Of a DNA stretch of 64,000 nucleotides, positions 55,818 to 64,000 are shown one piece after another. The stretch is from Streptomyces novaecaesareae (GTDB lineage: Bacteria > Actinomycetota > Actinomycetes > Streptomycetales > Streptomycetaceae): NCBI RefSeq assembly GCF_000716875.1, contig NZ_JNWQ01000027.1:14731-78730 (forward strand), written 5' to 3'. Both the position numbers and the translations under genes were made by a program. How positions within the stretch are numbered: the first letter of the stretch is position 1; every line of letters begins with the position of its first letter. The notes below the pieces were generated by a model. That model did no database searches. It was given only the letters and a program-made list of their open reading frames with translations, and was not told where the DNA came from.

Positions 55818-56809
55818 CGCAGTGTCACCCCGCCCCAGTCGAAGTCGATCTCGTCCAGTGCCCCCAGCTCGCCGCAGAGCGCGTACAGCGCGCTGTAGTC
55901 CTGGACGAGCATGGTGCGCCCCTGGTCCTGCTCGACGTCGCGCATCATCTGCTCGCCGCCCGCCACCCCGGCCAGGCGGACCACCCGGCGCCAGGTGGTG
56001 AAGTCGTTGGCGCCGAACGCCCGCATGCCGTCGCTCACGGCGTCCAGGAAGTACGCCCGGCGCTCGGCGTCCAGGCCGGAGCAGACCTCCTTGGCGACCT
56101 CCTTGGAGATCGAGGAGTGGCAGTACTCGTCGCGGTTGTGCATCGTCGCGGTGGCCCGGTTGACCGGCTGGACGTCCGGGTCCTCGGCGATCAGGTTGAG
56201 GTAGGCGTTGATGGACAGCTCCGAGACCGTGGTGAACGCCAGCGTGGTCAGCTCCCGCTGCCACCGGTGGTCGGCCCCGGCCAGCCGCTCGGCGTGCCGG
56301 CGGGCCTTCATCGCCACCGGCAGCTCGCTCTCCGGCAGGTGCCAGCCGCGTCGACGCCGGGTCACCGCACTGGCGTTGAGGTGCATCAGGGTGTGGTACT
56401 GCTCGTCCACCATGGCCTGGGTCGCGGCCAGGACGGAGGTCTCGGACAGGCCGGTGCCGAAGGCGTCCCGGGTGATCAGTTCGAAGCCCGGGTTCACCAC
56501 CCGCTGCTCGTTGTCCATCACGTTCTTGTTGAACGCGACCCAGGCCCAGGCGAGCAGCCGGGCCCGCTGCCCGCCGTCGAGGGCGAGGTAGGCGGGGTGG
56601 TCGTGGAACGGGAGCAGGTGCTCCGGGTAGTCCGGGCGGTCGGGCTCGAACAGGTCGTCCAGGTCCGGCTCGGCCCGTTTCACCGAGGCCCGCCGGGCCC
56701 AGTTGCCGGCCAGCCGGGCGATGACGGCGTTCTCGACTGGGTCGTCCGGGTCGTGCTCCGGCAGGTGCGGGGCCGGTACCGGGGACGAGTGCGCGGGGTG
56801 GTGGGCCAT
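55814..56809 (-). CDS. AurF-like diiron oxygenase
   Basis: 331 residues. Helical ferritin-like protein with the metal-ligand pattern of p-aminobenzoate N-oxygenases: VDEQYHTLMH (E-x-x-H), TTVSELSINAYL and HNRDEYCHSSI (E-x-x-H), plus EQDQGRTMLVQ near the C-terminus. Family members oxidise aryl amines to nitro groups or perform other diiron chemistry. In a guanidino-arylglycine cluster it might oxidise nitrogen or the ring branch carbon; this is inference. It sits 48 bases after the 2OG-Fe oxygenase gene in the same operon. Confidence 0.85.
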   Translation of the reverse strand: MAHHPAHSSPVPAPHLPEHDPDDPVENAVIARLAGNWARRASVKRAEPDLDDLFEPDRPDYPEHLLPFHDHPAYLALDGGQRARLLAWAWVAFNKNVMDNEQRVVNPGFELITRDAFGTGLSETSVLAATQAMVDEQYHTLMHLNASAVTRRRRGWHLPESELPVAMKARRHAERLAGADHRWQRELTTLAFTTVSELSINAYLNLIAEDPDVQPVNRATATMHNRDEYCHSSISKEVAKEVCSGLDAERRAYFLDAVSDGMRAFGANDFTTWRRVVRLAGVAGGEQMMRDVEQDQGRTMLVQDYSALYALCGELGALDEIDFDWGGVTLR

Positions 56810-56857
56810 GGCGTGCGTCCTCTCGGGAAGCTGTCCTGCGGCGGACCGAAGCAGGCC

Positions 56858-57550
56858 CTAGCACCAGGTGCCGGTCAGCACGGCCTTCTCGTACGCCTCC
56901 CCGTAACGCCGGTCGGGCCAGGCGTTGTAGGCGAGCAGGAAGATGTCGCGGTGCCCCTCCTCGCCGCGCGGCGCGGCGATGTCGGTGGCGTAGTGCCGCA
57001 TCTTCCGGTCGTCCAGTACGACGGCCTGCCCTGGCTGGAGGACCGTCCGCACGAAGGGCTCGTCGCTGTCCATCGGCATCAACTGGGTCTCGCCGCCGGT
57101 GATGTTGACCCGGTCGATGACCGCGATCACGCTGAAGGTGTGCCCGTCCTGGTGCGGCCCCTCCGGCACCGACACGCCACGGGTGCTGTCGTCCGAGACG
57201 ATCCGCCACTGGTGCACGTCGACCTGCCAGTCGGTGGCGGTGTCCAGCGGGACCTCCTCCGCGCCCGCCCGCACCAGTGCGCCGGGGTCGATCCGCAGCG
57301 GGTCGAAGTCGCGCAGCTGCCCGCCCGTCACGCCGTTGAACTTCGTCGCCTGGCAGTACGGGCGGTGCGGCAGCAGCTCCAACTGCCAGCCGGCGGTGGC
57401 GGAGTGGGCGATCCGGTACTGGGAGAACCGGCGGTGGCGGAACTTGCCGTCGCAGTACCGGTCCACGGGCAGGGTCGGAAACTCGCGGAGGACGGACTCG
57501 TCGAGTTCCGGGACGGGGAAGAACTGGAAGTGCCGTTCGTCGAGCGCCAT
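56858..57550 (-). CDS. 2OG-Fe dioxygenase (PF10014-type, amino acid hydroxylase-like)
   Basis: 230 residues from ATG 57550 (MALDERHFQFFPVPEL). Motifs of the isoleucine-dioxygenase-like family: QDGHTFSVIAVIDRVNITGGETQLM with the HxD in PHQDGH, and the distal His in DDRKMRHYATDI. An in-frame ATG at 57673 would add 41 unconserved residues. Members hydroxylate free amino acids. First gene of the - strand operon, so its promoter lies in the gap before 57787. Confidence 0.85.
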   Translation of the reverse strand: MALDERHFQFFPVPELDESVLREFPTLPVDRYCDGKFRHRRFSQYRIAHSATAGWQLELLPHRPYCQATKFNGVTGGQLRDFDPLRIDPGALVRAGAEEVPLDTATDWQVDVHQWRIVSDDSTRGVSVPEGPHQDGHTFSVIAVIDRVNITGGETQLMPMDSDEPFVRTVLQPGQAVVLDDRKMRHYATDIAAPRGEEGHRDIFLLAYNAWPDRRYGEAYEKAVLTGTWC

Positions 57551-57786
57551 GCGGAAGCCAGCCGTTCTGTGGGTGTCAGACGACGAGAGGGAGACCACGT
57601 GGGAGGGCAGGAGGTACCGGTCCCGGGCCTTCCGGCGCGGCCGGAGCGTCGCTCCTGCGATGACCATCGTCATTCGGCACGACCGCGGCGTTCAAGGGAT
57701 CCGGGCGTCCGGAACCGGCATGACGTGATCCGGACAGGTCGGATACGACGGTTCTCGGGCCGCGAACGGCGAACGGGGAACGCGAA
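57551..57786. promoter_or_regulatory. Upstream region of the dihydroxyphenylglycine operon
   Basis: No gene recognised. On the - strand a TTGAAC followed 17 bases later by TGACGA is a weak promoter candidate near 57670-57700. The operon of 13 genes running to 42746 must start here unless transcription comes from an internal site. Confidence 0.4.
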
Positions 57787-57814
57787 GGGGGCGGAACCGT
57801 TCGGTTCCGCCCCC
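57787..57814 (-). terminator. Hairpin terminator between the isomerase-like gene and the cluster
   Basis: Perfect 12-bp stem GGGGGCGGAACC with its complement around loop GTTC. A 14-bp perfect palindrome GATCGCTAGCGATC follows at 57819-57832. It ends transcripts of the isomerase-like gene (stop at 57852) and marks the cluster's right edge. Confidence 0.7.
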
Positions 57815-57851
57815 GTTCGATCGCTAGCGATCATGGTCGATCAGGGTCGAC

Positions 57852-58631
57852 TCACTCCGGCACCCACTCCACCAGCCGGTCCAGGACCCGCCGGTCGCCG
57901 TCCAGCTTCAGGGAATCCAAGGGGGCCCGCCCGTACATGGTCATCACCAGCTCGTCGGCCGTGCCGCGGGCCGAGAGGTCGGCCGCCTCCGGAGCCTCGC
58001 CTTCCGCGGGCAGGAGGATTGGCCGCGCGCCCTGGGCGTCGAACCGCAGGCGCCAGGAACGGCCCCCGGCGATGTGGTAGTCCAGGACGGCCGGCTCGTG
58101 CGGCCACGGGGACGTGGTCGCGTTGCAGGTGTGCAGGAAGTCCTCGACCCCGTCGATCGCCACCGCGTCCGGCAGCGGCTGCGGGGCTCCCAGGGTGAGC
58201 TGCGCGTCGTAGGTGTGCACCGAGATCTCCAGCAACTGGTGCCGGGCGACGGCGCCGGAGGTCTGCGGCGACAGCGACTTGCCCCACCACGTCCAGCAGC
58301 CGCGATCCGGCCCGGCCTCCCGCAGCGCGTCCAGCATCAGCCGCGTCGACTCGGCCGACCAGGCGAGCAGTTCCTCCCGGTCCCGCGGCGCGGCCGGGCC
58401 GCGCCCCGGCTCGAATCCGGCCGGCGGAGCGTCGGCGGGCCCGGCGGCGACGGTGGCGGCCCAGCGCCGGCGGCTCTGACCCATGTGCTGCGCCAGGTCG
58501 AACAGCGTCCAGTCGGGGCAGGAGGGCACCTGCACGTCCAGGCTGGGTGCGGCGGCGATGGCAGCACGGAAGACGGTCGACCGCTCGTCGATCAGCCGCA
58601 GGTGGTCAGCGAAGTCAAGATTCTTTTGCAC
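57852..58631 (-). CDS. Mycothiol-dependent maleylpyruvate isomerase-like protein
   Basis: 259 residues. N-terminal DinB/MDMPI helical domain (LIDERSTVFRAAIAAAPSLDVQVPSCPDWTLFDLAQHMGQSRRRWA) with a metal-binding His in LAQHMGQ and in SGAVARHQLLEISVHTYDAQL, then the C-terminal MDMPI domain (GTADELVMTMYGRAPLDSLKLDGD). This family uses mycothiol, the actinobacterial thiol cofactor. True substrate unknown. Single gene with its own terminator. Confidence 0.87.
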   Translation of the reverse strand: MQKNLDFADHLRLIDERSTVFRAAIAAAPSLDVQVPSCPDWTLFDLAQHMGQSRRRWAATVAAGPADAPPAGFEPGRGPAAPRDREELLAWSAESTRLMLDALREAGPDRGCWTWWGKSLSPQTSGAVARHQLLEISVHTYDAQLTLGAPQPLPDAVAIDGVEDFLHTCNATTSPWPHEPAVLDYHIAGGRSWRLRFDAQGARPILLPAEGEAPEAADLSARGTADELVMTMYGRAPLDSLKLDGDRRVLDRLVEWVPE

Positions 58632-58682
58632 CCCGGTTGTCTATCACTCGACCTCGCCGCCCGGACACCGATATATCGGCGG

Positions 58683-59942
58683 CTACTCGTTCTCGGCGGC
58701 CGGGGCCGGGGACTCCATGGCGGTCATCCGAGGGAGCAGGAGCAGCACGGCGACCAGCAGGGCGAGGAGCAGGCCGCCGCCGAGGAGGAGGGGGGCGCGG
58801 ATGCTGCTGACGGAGGCGATCCAGCCGCTGAGGGCCGCGCCGGTCATGATGCCGAGGCGGGTCAGCAGCATGTAGCAGCTGTTGACCCGGCCGAGGAGTT
58901 CCTTCGGGACGGCCTGCTGGCGCAGCGAGATCGCCTGGATGTTCCAGGTCACGATGCCGAAGCCGATCACGCCGTACAGCGCGGCGACCTCGAACACCGA
59001 GGTGCTGAACGCCATCAGGATCAGCGAGGCGCCCATCAGCAGGAAGGAGAGGGCGATCCGGGTGCCGCGGCCGAGCAGGCCGCTGAGCCGGCCGGCCAGG
59101 GTGCTCGCGGCGGTGCCGCCGATCGCGCCGGCGGCGAGGACGAGGCCGTAGGAGGCGGCGGGGGCGTGGATGACCCTGGTGACCATCAGGACCATCATGG
59201 TGGTGCCCATGAAGCAGGTCAGCGCGCCGAGGGTGGAGAGGGCGGCGAGCATCCGCACCTCGCGGTGGCGGGCCAGCCAGTTGACGCCCTCGCGGATCTC
59301 GGTGAGGACGGGCCGGCCGGCCTGGGCGCGGGCGGCGGTGGAGCGGCCGGTCGCGGCGACCAGGGCGGCGGCGACCGCGAAGGAGATGCCGTCCAGGGTG
59401 AAGGGGTAGCCGGCGGCGACGGCGAACAGCGCGGAGCCGAGCAGCGGGCCGATCAGGTTGCCGCCGACCAGCATGTTGGCCTGCATCCGGCCGTTGGCGG
59501 CGTCGAGTTGGTCGGGGCGGACGAGTTCCGGGACGGCCGAGGTGGCGGCGTTGGAGAAGACCGTCTCGCCGCAGCCGAGCAGGAAGGCCAGTGCGGCGAG
59601 CGCGATCAGCGGCGGGTCGGCGAGGAACACCCAGGCGGCGAAGCCGAGGACGACGGCGGCGCGCAGGGCGTCGATGGTCCACATCAGCCGGCGGCGGTCG
59701 GACCGGTCGGCGAGCACGCCGCCGTAGAGCGACATCACCAGGAAGGGCAGCGACGCCGCGACGGAGACCACCGAGACCGCGCTGGGCGAGTCCGAGACCG
59801 CCACCGCGAGCAGCGGCAGGGCCGAGTCCCGCATGCCGTCGCCGACCGAGGAGATCGCCGAGGCCGACCACAGCAGGGTGAATTTCCGGCCCAGTCGCGG
59901 ACGGCTTTTGGGTGGCTTCTCGGCCAGGTCTGCTGCGGTCAC
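58683..59942 (-). CDS. MFS transporter
   Basis: 419 residues, about 12 hydrophobic helices. N-terminal FTLLWSASAISSVGDGMRDSALPLLAVAV and motif A-like GGVLADRSDRRRLMWTIDALRAAVV, same EntS/TIGR00900-like branch as the transporter at 40848. ATG 59942. It is separated from the isomerase-like gene by 51 bases and may share its transcript. Substrate not predictable. Confidence 0.88.
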   Translation of the reverse strand: MTAADLAEKPPKSRPRLGRKFTLLWSASAISSVGDGMRDSALPLLAVAVSDSPSAVSVVSVAASLPFLVMSLYGGVLADRSDRRRLMWTIDALRAAVVLGFAAWVFLADPPLIALAALAFLLGCGETVFSNAATSAVPELVRPDQLDAANGRMQANMLVGGNLIGPLLGSALFAVAAGYPFTLDGISFAVAAALVAATGRSTAARAQAGRPVLTEIREGVNWLARHREVRMLAALSTLGALTCFMGTTMMVLMVTRVIHAPAASYGLVLAAGAIGGTAASTLAGRLSGLLGRGTRIALSFLLMGASLILMAFSTSVFEVAALYGVIGFGIVTWNIQAISLRQQAVPKELLGRVNSCYMLLTRLGIMTGAALSGWIASVSSIRAPLLLGGGLLLALLVAVLLLLPRMTAMESPAPAAENE

Positions 59943-60081
59943 CGGGGCAGTATGTCATGTCCGCGGAGGACGGTCCTGGCGGATTCCGAAGTGCCCGGGC
60001 TGTCCCGAACTGCCCGTGTCGGCAAGGAAGTCCGGGTCGCCCTGGCCTGTCCGTACTGTCCTGCGGGTTTGCGAACTCTTG

Positions 60082-60118
60082 AGGGGCCTCCGGGCTGTCC
60101 GAGCCCCGAGGCGCCCCT
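60082..60118 (-). terminator. Imperfect hairpin after the beta-helix lipoprotein gene
   Basis: AGGGGCCTC pairs with GAGGCGCCCCT (two-base bulge), with an inner CGGGCT/AGCCC stem. It lies 24 bases past the stop at 60142 in the - direction. Confidence 0.55.
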
Positions 60119-60141
60119 GTCGAGCGTGGTCACACCCCCCG

Positions 60142-61533
60142 TCAGGGTTTCGGGACGCCGTCGGCGCTGGTGGGGAGCGGGTAGGCGTCGGGGTCGACCG
60201 GGCCGGGGAGGTCGGTGGCCGGGCGGGCCGGGGCGGTCGGGTCCGGCAGGGACGGCTGGGCGGGTGGGGCGGGCACCTGGCTGAAAGGGATGCCGGGCGG
60301 CGCCTGGACCGGGCTGGTCCGGCCCGCGGGCACCGGGCCGCGGCCCTGGACTCCGCAGCCCGCCAGGGCTTCCAGGTTCTCCGGGCTCTGGACGGCGGGC
60401 TGGTTGCCGGTGAAGCAGTTGCCCGGGTCGACGGAGGCCAGGGCGAGGTCGGTGCCGTTGCCGGTGGCGCGGTTGCCCTCGACGCGGTTGCCGCTCGCCG
60501 GGTGGCCGGGCGGGTCGGTGACGACGATGCCGACCGCGCGGTTGCCCTGGACGAGGTTGCGCTGCACCCGGTTGGCCGTGCCGCCGCCGATGCCGATGCC
60601 GATGCCGTAGCCGCCGTCGGCCTGTTCGGGGGTGTCGGCGGCGTTGTTGTCGGTGACGACGTTGCCCGCGATGACCGCGCCGTGCTGCGGGGCGAGGGCT
60701 TCGAGGTCGTTGGAGTTGACGGTGACGCCGACGCGGTTGCCGGTGACGCGGTTGCCGACGACGGTCAGTCCGTCGGAGGCGTTGGTGAGTTCGATGCCGA
60801 CGGCGTTGCGCTCGACGGTGTTGCCGCGCACCAGGGTGTCGCAGGGCTTGCACTGGCCGACGTAGATGCCGGAGTCGGCCTGGCCGGAGGCGTACGAGCC
60901 CTCGATGACGCCGCCGCGCGCGTCGAAGGCGTAGATGCCGTACAGGCCGTTGTCGTAGGCGGTGACGCTGCTCGCGCGGAAGCCCTGGACGACGGGGAAG
61001 CGGGCGGTGTCCAGCGGGTCGTAGGCGGAGCCGCCGGCGCCGCGCTGCTGCAGCTTCTCGTCGGTGACGCCGGTGAACAGGACGCCGTTGGCCAGGTAGC
61101 CGTGGACGGTGAGGTTCTCGACGACCGACCCGGGGCCGGTGACGGTGACGCCGTTGACGAGGCGCACGCCGCCGTCGAGGACCACGGTGTTGCGGTCGGT
61201 GCCGCGCAGCACGATCCGGGGCCTGGTGATGCGGACGCTCTCGCGGTAGGTGCCCGGGTCGACCAGCACGGTGTCGCCTTCGCGGGCGACGTCCACGGCC
61301 TGCTGGATGGTCGGGAAGTGCTGCGGGACTCGAACGACCGTGCCTTCGGGGTGCTTTGCGTCGGACGAGGTCGAACCGGTCGACGAACAGCCGGAGAGGG
61401 CGGGGGAGAAGGCGAGGGCGGCGGCGGTGAGCAGGGCGGGGACGAAGCGTCGGAGCGCGGACCCGCCGCGTGACGGTTCGACGGGAGAGGGTGTGGCGGG
61501 AGACGGACATTGACGTGTGGTCAAAAGTTGCAT
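60142..61533 (-). CDS. Right-handed parallel beta-helix lipoprotein
   Basis: 463 residues. Signal peptide with lipobox LSGC (Cys49), so it should be anchored outside the membrane. The body begins VRVPQHFPTIQQAVDVAREGDTVLVDPGTYRESV and continues as NosD/pectate-lyase-like beta-helix repeats (GNTVERNAVGIELTNASDGLTVVGNRVTGNRVGVTV), then a Pro-rich C-terminal tail. The family includes carbohydrate-active and adhesion proteins; no catalytic residues could be identified. ATG 61533; start codons of this gene and the divergent peroxidase gene are 22 bases apart. Confidence 0.88.
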   Translation of the reverse strand: MQLLTTRQCPSPATPSPVEPSRGGSALRRFVPALLTAAALAFSPALSGCSSTGSTSSDAKHPEGTVVRVPQHFPTIQQAVDVAREGDTVLVDPGTYRESVRITRPRIVLRGTDRNTVVLDGGVRLVNGVTVTGPGSVVENLTVHGYLANGVLFTGVTDEKLQQRGAGGSAYDPLDTARFPVVQGFRASSVTAYDNGLYGIYAFDARGGVIEGSYASGQADSGIYVGQCKPCDTLVRGNTVERNAVGIELTNASDGLTVVGNRVTGNRVGVTVNSNDLEALAPQHGAVIAGNVVTDNNAADTPEQADGGYGIGIGIGGGTANRVQRNLVQGNRAVGIVVTDPPGHPASGNRVEGNRATGNGTDLALASVDPGNCFTGNQPAVQSPENLEALAGCGVQGRGPVPAGRTSPVQAPPGIPFSQVPAPPAQPSLPDPTAPARPATDLPGPVDPDAYPLPTSADGVPKP

Positions 61534-61538
61534 AATGC
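61510..61538 (+). promoter_or_regulatory. Candidate promoter of the Dyp peroxidase gene
   Basis: TTGACG (61510-61515), 17-base spacer, TAATGC (61533-61538). It lies over the start of the divergent lipoprotein gene, so the two transcripts must overlap or be alternately expressed. Confidence 0.45.
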
Positions 61539-61555
61539 GTGTTCTATCGTCTCCA

Positions 61556-62779
61556 ATGTCGCCCATGCATGCCGAAACCGGAAAGGCACAGGACCGGCCA
61601 CGAACCGTCGGACGCGGCGTGGACCGAAGGGCCCTGCTCACGGGCGGGGCGGTGCTGGCCGCCGGGGTCGGCGCGGGCGTCGGCGCCGGGGTCGCGGCCC
61701 TGGCCCGCGGGGGAGACGGTGCGCGGCCCGCGGCGCCGCCGCCCGAGCCGGCCGTCCCCTTCCACGGCGAGCGGCAGTCCGGGGTGACGGCCCCGCAGCA
61801 GCCGGCCACCCAGCTGCTCGCCTTCGACCTGGCGCCCGCCGCGACATCGGACGGCCGAGCCGCCCTGCGGGGCCTGCTCGGGGAGGTGACCCGGGTGCTC
61901 GCCGAGGCGGCCGGCGGGGCGCCGGCGGACCAGCGGCTGCGGGGCGGGGAGCCGGCCCGGCTCGGCAGCCTGGTGGGCGTGGGGCCGGGGCTCGCCGCCC
62001 GGCTGGGGCTGAACGTCCCGGCGCCGGTCCTGACGGAGCTGCCCGCCTTCCCCGGGGACCGGCTCGACCCGGCGCGCGGCGGCGGCGACCTGCTGGTGCA
62101 GCTGTGCGCGGCGGACCGGTGGCCGCTGTCCGTCGTCGCCGAGCAGCTGGGCGCGGCGGCCACGGCGGCGGGGGCGTCCGTACGGTGGACGCAGTCCGGC
62201 TTCCTGCCCCGGACGGCCGGCGGCGCGACGCCCAGGAACCTGTTCGGGTTCAAGGACGGTACGGCGAACCCGGACGAGGACGCCGCCCGGCAGTGGGTCT
62301 GGGGCCCGCCGGGGCCGTACGAGCACGGCACGGTGCTGGTCTACCGGCGGATCCGGATGGACACCGGCGCCTTCGCCGCCCTCCCCGCGGACCGGCAGGA
62401 CCTGGCGATGGGCCGCCGGGCGGGCGACGGCGCGCCGCTGACCGGCACGGCGGAGCACGACGAGCCGGACATCTACGCCAAGAACCCGGACGGCTCCTAC
62501 GTCATCCCCGCCACCGCGCACGTCCGGCTCTCCAGCCCCCGCCTGGACGGCGGCGCCCGGATGCTGCGGCGCGGCTACAGCTACGACGACGGGCCGGGCG
62601 ACCGGGGCCTGCTGTTCTGCGCCTTCGTGCGGGACCCGGCCCAGTTCACCCGGGTGCAGACCCGGCTGGCGGCGCGGGACGCGCTGAACCCGTTCCTGGA
62701 GCACACGGCGTCGGCGGTGGTGTACGTCCTGCCGGGGGCGCCGCAGGGGCGGGTGCTGGGGGAGGGGTTGTTCGGTTAG
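61556..62779 (+). CDS. Tat-exported Dyp-type peroxidase
   Basis: 407 residues from ATG 61556. Twin-Arg signal (GRGVDRRALLTGGAVLAAGVGAG), then a ferredoxin-like dimeric fold with the Dyp signature GFKDGTANP (GxxDG), heme-ligand His in the region YVIPATAHVRLSSPRL, and the distal Arg in RMLRRGYSYDDG. EfeB/TfxB-like group; roles range from dye decolorisation to heme iron release. No EfeU or EfeO gene is adjacent. The in-frame ATG at 61517 would lengthen the signal region without an evident advantage. Confidence 0.92.
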   Translation: MSPMHAETGKAQDRPRTVGRGVDRRALLTGGAVLAAGVGAGVGAGVAALARGGDGARPAAPPPEPAVPFHGERQSGVTAPQQPATQLLAFDLAPAATSDGRAALRGLLGEVTRVLAEAAGGAPADQRLRGGEPARLGSLVGVGPGLAARLGLNVPAPVLTELPAFPGDRLDPARGGGDLLVQLCAADRWPLSVVAEQLGAAATAAGASVRWTQSGFLPRTAGGATPRNLFGFKDGTANPDEDAARQWVWGPPGPYEHGTVLVYRRIRMDTGAFAALPADRQDLAMGRRAGDGAPLTGTAEHDEPDIYAKNPDGSYVIPATAHVRLSSPRLDGGARMLRRGYSYDDGPGDRGLLFCAFVRDPAQFTRVQTRLAARDALNPFLEHTASAVVYVLPGAPQGRVLGEGLFG

Positions 62780-62782
62780 GAG

Positions 62783-62827
62783 GCTCCGAGCCGTGCCGCC
62801 GTTGCCTGCGGCGGTACCGCCCGGAGC
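62783..62827. terminator. Bidirectional hairpin between convergent genes
   Basis: Outer stem GCTCCG/CGGAGC and inner GCCGCCG/CGGCGGT between the Dyp stop (62779) and the P450 stop (62843). It can serve both transcripts. Confidence 0.6.
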
Positions 62828-62842
62828 TCGGTGGCCCGGCGG

Positions 62843-64000
62843 TCACCAGCCGACGGGGATCCGGGCCGGGCTCCGGGTGGTGCCGCCGAGCTGCCAGGCG
62901 AGGTCCGCGACCGGGGTGGTGAGCCGCAGGCCGGGGAGGGCGGTGGCGAGGCGGTGGAGGGACTCGCGCATTTCGAGCCGGACGCGCCAGGCCCCGATGC
63001 AGTAGTGCGGCCCGGCGCTGAAGGCGAGGGTGGGGGCGGCGAGCGGGAGGTCGAGGGCGGCGTCGAGGCCTTCGGGGTAGACGGCGGGGTCGCGGTTGGC
63101 GCTGCCGAGGCTGATGGCGACGACGGCGTCGGCCGGGATGGTGGTGCCGCCGAGTTCGACGGGCGCGGTGGCGCGGCGGATGGTGGCCTCGTCGTCGCCG
63201 AGCGGGATGAAGTGCAGCAGCCGTTCGGCGGTGCGTTCGGCGGTGTCCGGGTCGGCGAGGCGGGGCCAGTGGTCGGCGCGTTCGCCGAGGAGGTAGACGA
63301 GGGCGTTGCCGAGGGCGCCGGCGACGCTCTCGTTGCCGCTGGCGGTGAGCCCGGCGGTGAGGTAGACGAGTGACTCCTCGGGGATGCCGCCGTCCTGGTC
63401 GGCGGCCCGGACGAGCCGGCTGACCAGGTCGTCGCCGGGTTCGCGGCGGCGGCGCTGGATCAACTCGGTGGTGAACGCGCCGTATTCGGCGAGGGCTTCG
63501 GCGTGGTCGGCGGCGGTGGCGTTCCCCGCCCCGTCCTGGCCCTCGCCGTCGCCCTGGGCGAGCAGGGCGAGGGTCCAGCGCTGCAGCCGGGCCTCGTCCA
63601 GGCTGTCCGGCCCGTCGCCGTCGAGCCCCATCAGCCGGGTGGTGACGGCGAAGGGCACCGGCCGGGCGAAGGCGGTGACCAGGTCGGCGGGCGGTCCGGC
63701 GGTGACCAGCGCGTCCACGGCCTGCTGGACGGCGGCCGCGACCCAGGGCTGCCAGCCGGCGATGGCGCGCGGGGTGAAGGCCCGTTGGACGGTGCCGCGC
63801 AGCCGGCGGTGGGCGGGGCCGTCCTGGTTGAACAGGGACGCCGGGTTGGCGGCGACGTCGGCGGTGGCGCCGGCGGTGCCGACGTCGTGCAGGTCGGCCC
63901 GGGTGATCCGGGGGTCGCCGAGGGCCTGCCGGACGTCGTGGTAGCGGGTGACCAGCCAGGCGGGGGTGCCGTCGGGGAGGGTGGTCGGGTGGGGTGGCCG
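62843..64000 (-). CDS. Cytochrome P450, N-terminal end outside window
   Basis: 385 residues visible, open to the window edge. Heme motif FSAGPHYCIGAWRVRLEM; helix I TASGNESVAGALGNALVYLL, where the usual AGxET is ASGNES; K-helix region ERLLHFIPLGDDEATIRRA, in which a canonical ExxR is not evident (LLHF precedes). The N-terminal part includes LVTRYHDVRQALGDPRITRAD and the C-helix SLFNQDGPAHRRLRGTVQRAFTPRAI. Its redox partner and substrate are unknown. About 20 N-terminal residues are missing. Confidence 0.88.
   Translation of the reverse strand, partial: RPPHPTTLPDGTPAWLVTRYHDVRQALGDPRITRADLHDVGTAGATADVAANPASLFNQDGPAHRRLRGTVQRAFTPRAIAGWQPWVAAAVQQAVDALVTAGPPADLVTAFARPVPFAVTTRLMGLDGDGPDSLDEARLQRWTLALLAQGDGEGQDGAGNATAADHAEALAEYGAFTTELIQRRRREPGDDLVSRLVRAADQDGGIPEESLVYLTAGLTASGNESVAGALGNALVYLLGERADHWPRLADPDTAERTAERLLHFIPLGDDEATIRRATAPVELGGTTIPADAVVAISLGSANRDPAVYPEGLDAALDLPLAAPTLAFSAGPHYCIGAWRVRLEMRESLHRLATALPGLRLTTPVADLAWQLGGTTRSPARIPVGW

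Overview
The window is very GC-rich actinobacterial DNA. Dense genes, GTG starts, 4-nt start/stop overlaps and gene families typical of Streptomyces and Kitasatospora point to one of those genera; I cannot separate them from the sequence alone. No tRNA, rRNA, CRISPR array or insertion sequence was recognised. Family assignments come from reading motifs by eye; no database search was possible.

Left part (1-15.2 kb): ordinary chromosomal genes. These are the 3' end of a cystathionine beta-synthase gene, a TetR/DrrAB-type efflux locus with two visible operators, an aldo/keto reductase, a second TetR gene next to a DUF4188 gene with a perfect operator over its promoter, a C39-like peptidase, an SCO6745-like protein, ribulose-phosphate epimerase and a pirin. 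After these come a decayed MFS fragment, an orphan STAND ATPase, a Gfo/Idh/MocA oxidoreductase and a decayed stretch of broken frames.

First biosynthetic cluster (about 15.2-35.8 kb, + strand): the likely prize. It opens with a carbapenem-type core trio: a CarC/ThnG-like dioxygenase, a CarA/beta-lactam-synthetase-like amide synthetase and a CarB-like carboxymethylproline synthase. Translationally coupled to the trio are an acyl-AMP ligase, an A-T-C NRPS, a Cy-A-T-TE NRPS whose A-domain code reads as the cysteine code, a carrier protein and an acyl-CoA-dehydrogenase-like flavoenzyme. A second CarC-like dioxygenase, an MFS exporter, a P450, a crotonyl-CoA carboxylase/reductase (CCR) and a class A penicillin-binding protein follow. 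The CarB homologue carries Thr and Leu where CarB has Trp79 and Met108, positions that shape acceptance of alkylmalonyl-CoAs. With the CCR and no polyketide synthase nearby, this suggests that ethylmalonyl-CoA builds a 6-ethyl carbapenam directly, without the radical-SAM methylases of the thienamycin route. The NRPS could add a cysteine-derived unit. I know of no described pathway with this combination.

Middle (35.9-42.7 kb): RidA, a TrmB/LuxR-like regulator, a large LAL regulator, an EntS-like exporter and an SMI1/KNR4 protein.

Second biosynthetic cluster (about 42.7-57.6 kb, - strand): dpgABCD plus hpgT make 3,5-dihydroxyphenylglycine. An arginine amidinotransferase, a PGM1-like ATP-grasp ligase, a second ATP-grasp ligase, a methyltransferase, an LLM flavoenzyme, a BBE-type FAD oxidase, an AurF-like diiron oxygenase and a 2OG-Fe dioxygenase complete it. 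This gene set predicts a guanidino-arylglycine peptide of the pheganomycin/resorcinomycin type with extra oxidative tailoring. No precursor peptide gene is visible.

Right end (57.8-64 kb): a mycothiol-dependent isomerase-like protein, an MFS transporter, a parallel beta-helix lipoprotein divergent from a Tat-exported Dyp peroxidase, and a P450 gene cut by the window edge.
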